Source: Chrysoporthe austroafricana (lineage: Eukaryota > Ascomycota > Sordariomycetes > Diaporthales > Cryphonectriaceae). From it: 64,000 bases of DNA. The DNA is taken from positions 4,960,001 through 5,024,000 of the forward strand of contig JYIP02000003.1 of the NCBI GenBank assembly GCA_001051155.2, read 5' to 3'. Under the pieces are notes generated by a model that saw only the letters and a list, made by a program, of their open reading frames with translations, did no database searches and had not been told where the DNA came from. Both the position numbers and the translations under genes were made by a program. Each line of letters opens with the position of its first letter. Position 1 is the first letter of the stretch. Shown here in pieces: positions 63,824 to 64,000 of the stretch.

Positions 63824-64000
63824 ATGTCGTCCAACGATGGACAGAAGCTGCTGGTCTTCGGCCTGACCTTTGCCCAGCACGACAGCCGCAAGATGCAGCA
63901 AGTCCTCCGCCACTACAACAGGATGCCCGGCAGCCCAGGCAGCCGAGGGGTGCTGTTTGTAGAGCTCAACAAGCTCGCCAAGGAGCTTGTTGCGGATGAG
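63824..64000 (+). CDS. Start of a hypothetical protein gene, partial
   Basis: The frame opens at ATG 63824 (MSSNDGQKLLVFGLTFAQHD) in good context (CATCATCATG) and stays open for 59 codons to the window edge, with SRKMQQVLRHYNR and RGVLFVELNKLAKELVADE. Composition is that of an ordinary cytosolic protein. Too little is visible to assign a family. An intron further on is likely but outside the window. Confidence 0.6.
   Translation, partial: MSSNDGQKLLVFGLTFAQHDSRKMQQVLRHYNRMPGSPGSRGVLFVELNKLAKELVADE

Overview
The window is nuclear DNA of a filamentous ascomycete (Pezizomycotina, most likely a Sordariomycete). Protein genes carry short GT-AG introns, mostly 55-120 bp, and coding exons are GC-rich. 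The gene set is typical of these fungi: a HET-domain protein, a WSC-domain surface protein, a fungal-type transcription regulator, a GH5 endoglucanase, and housekeeping genes whose intron layouts I rebuilt by hand (H2A.Z, MRE11, APC10, TAF10, mitochondrial uS19). No species can be named from the sequence alone.

Layout. 1-10.3 kb: a truncated alpha/beta-hydrolase, two genes of unknown function, and a divergent SDR oxidoreductase / transcription-regulator pair. 10.3-22.6 kb: an F-box/membrane protein, a HET protein, histone H2A.Z and an acidic zinc-ribbon protein, separated by long non-coding stretches. Two single N bases (14172, 18435) lie close to long A runs. 22.6-30 kb: a gene desert of about 7.3 kb full of microsatellites, leading into a Pin4/Cip2-like RRM+R3H gene (30-32.1 kb). 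32.1-42 kb: sparse, more AT-rich DNA with an orphan gene, a hidden three-exon gene with one frameshift (36.5-37.2 kb), a small secreted Gly/Ala-rich protein and a WSC membrane protein. 42.4-47.4 kb: a secreted type-B carboxylesterase and a secreted GH5 endoglucanase, divergent, each with a TATA box. 48-57 kb: a dense housekeeping block of uS19m, TAF10, MRE11 divergent from APC10, and an NMN-adenylyltransferase-like gene. 57.8-61.5 kb: an accessory-looking block with a truncated, frameshifted SNF2-type ATPase and small helical orphan proteins. 61.5-64 kb: a decanucleotide repeat, an intron-containing tRNA-Val(AAC), and the start of another gene that runs off the end.

Functionally the window mixes chromatin and genome maintenance (H2A.Z, TAF10, MRE11, APC10) with secreted or surface proteins that change faster. 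The least explained parts are the 57.8-61.5 kb block, the hidden gene at 36.5 kb, the F-box/zinc/transmembrane fusion and the long repeat-rich desert. Three apparent frameshifts, at least two of them in mononucleotide runs, mean that sequencing or assembly error must be considered before calling pseudogenes.
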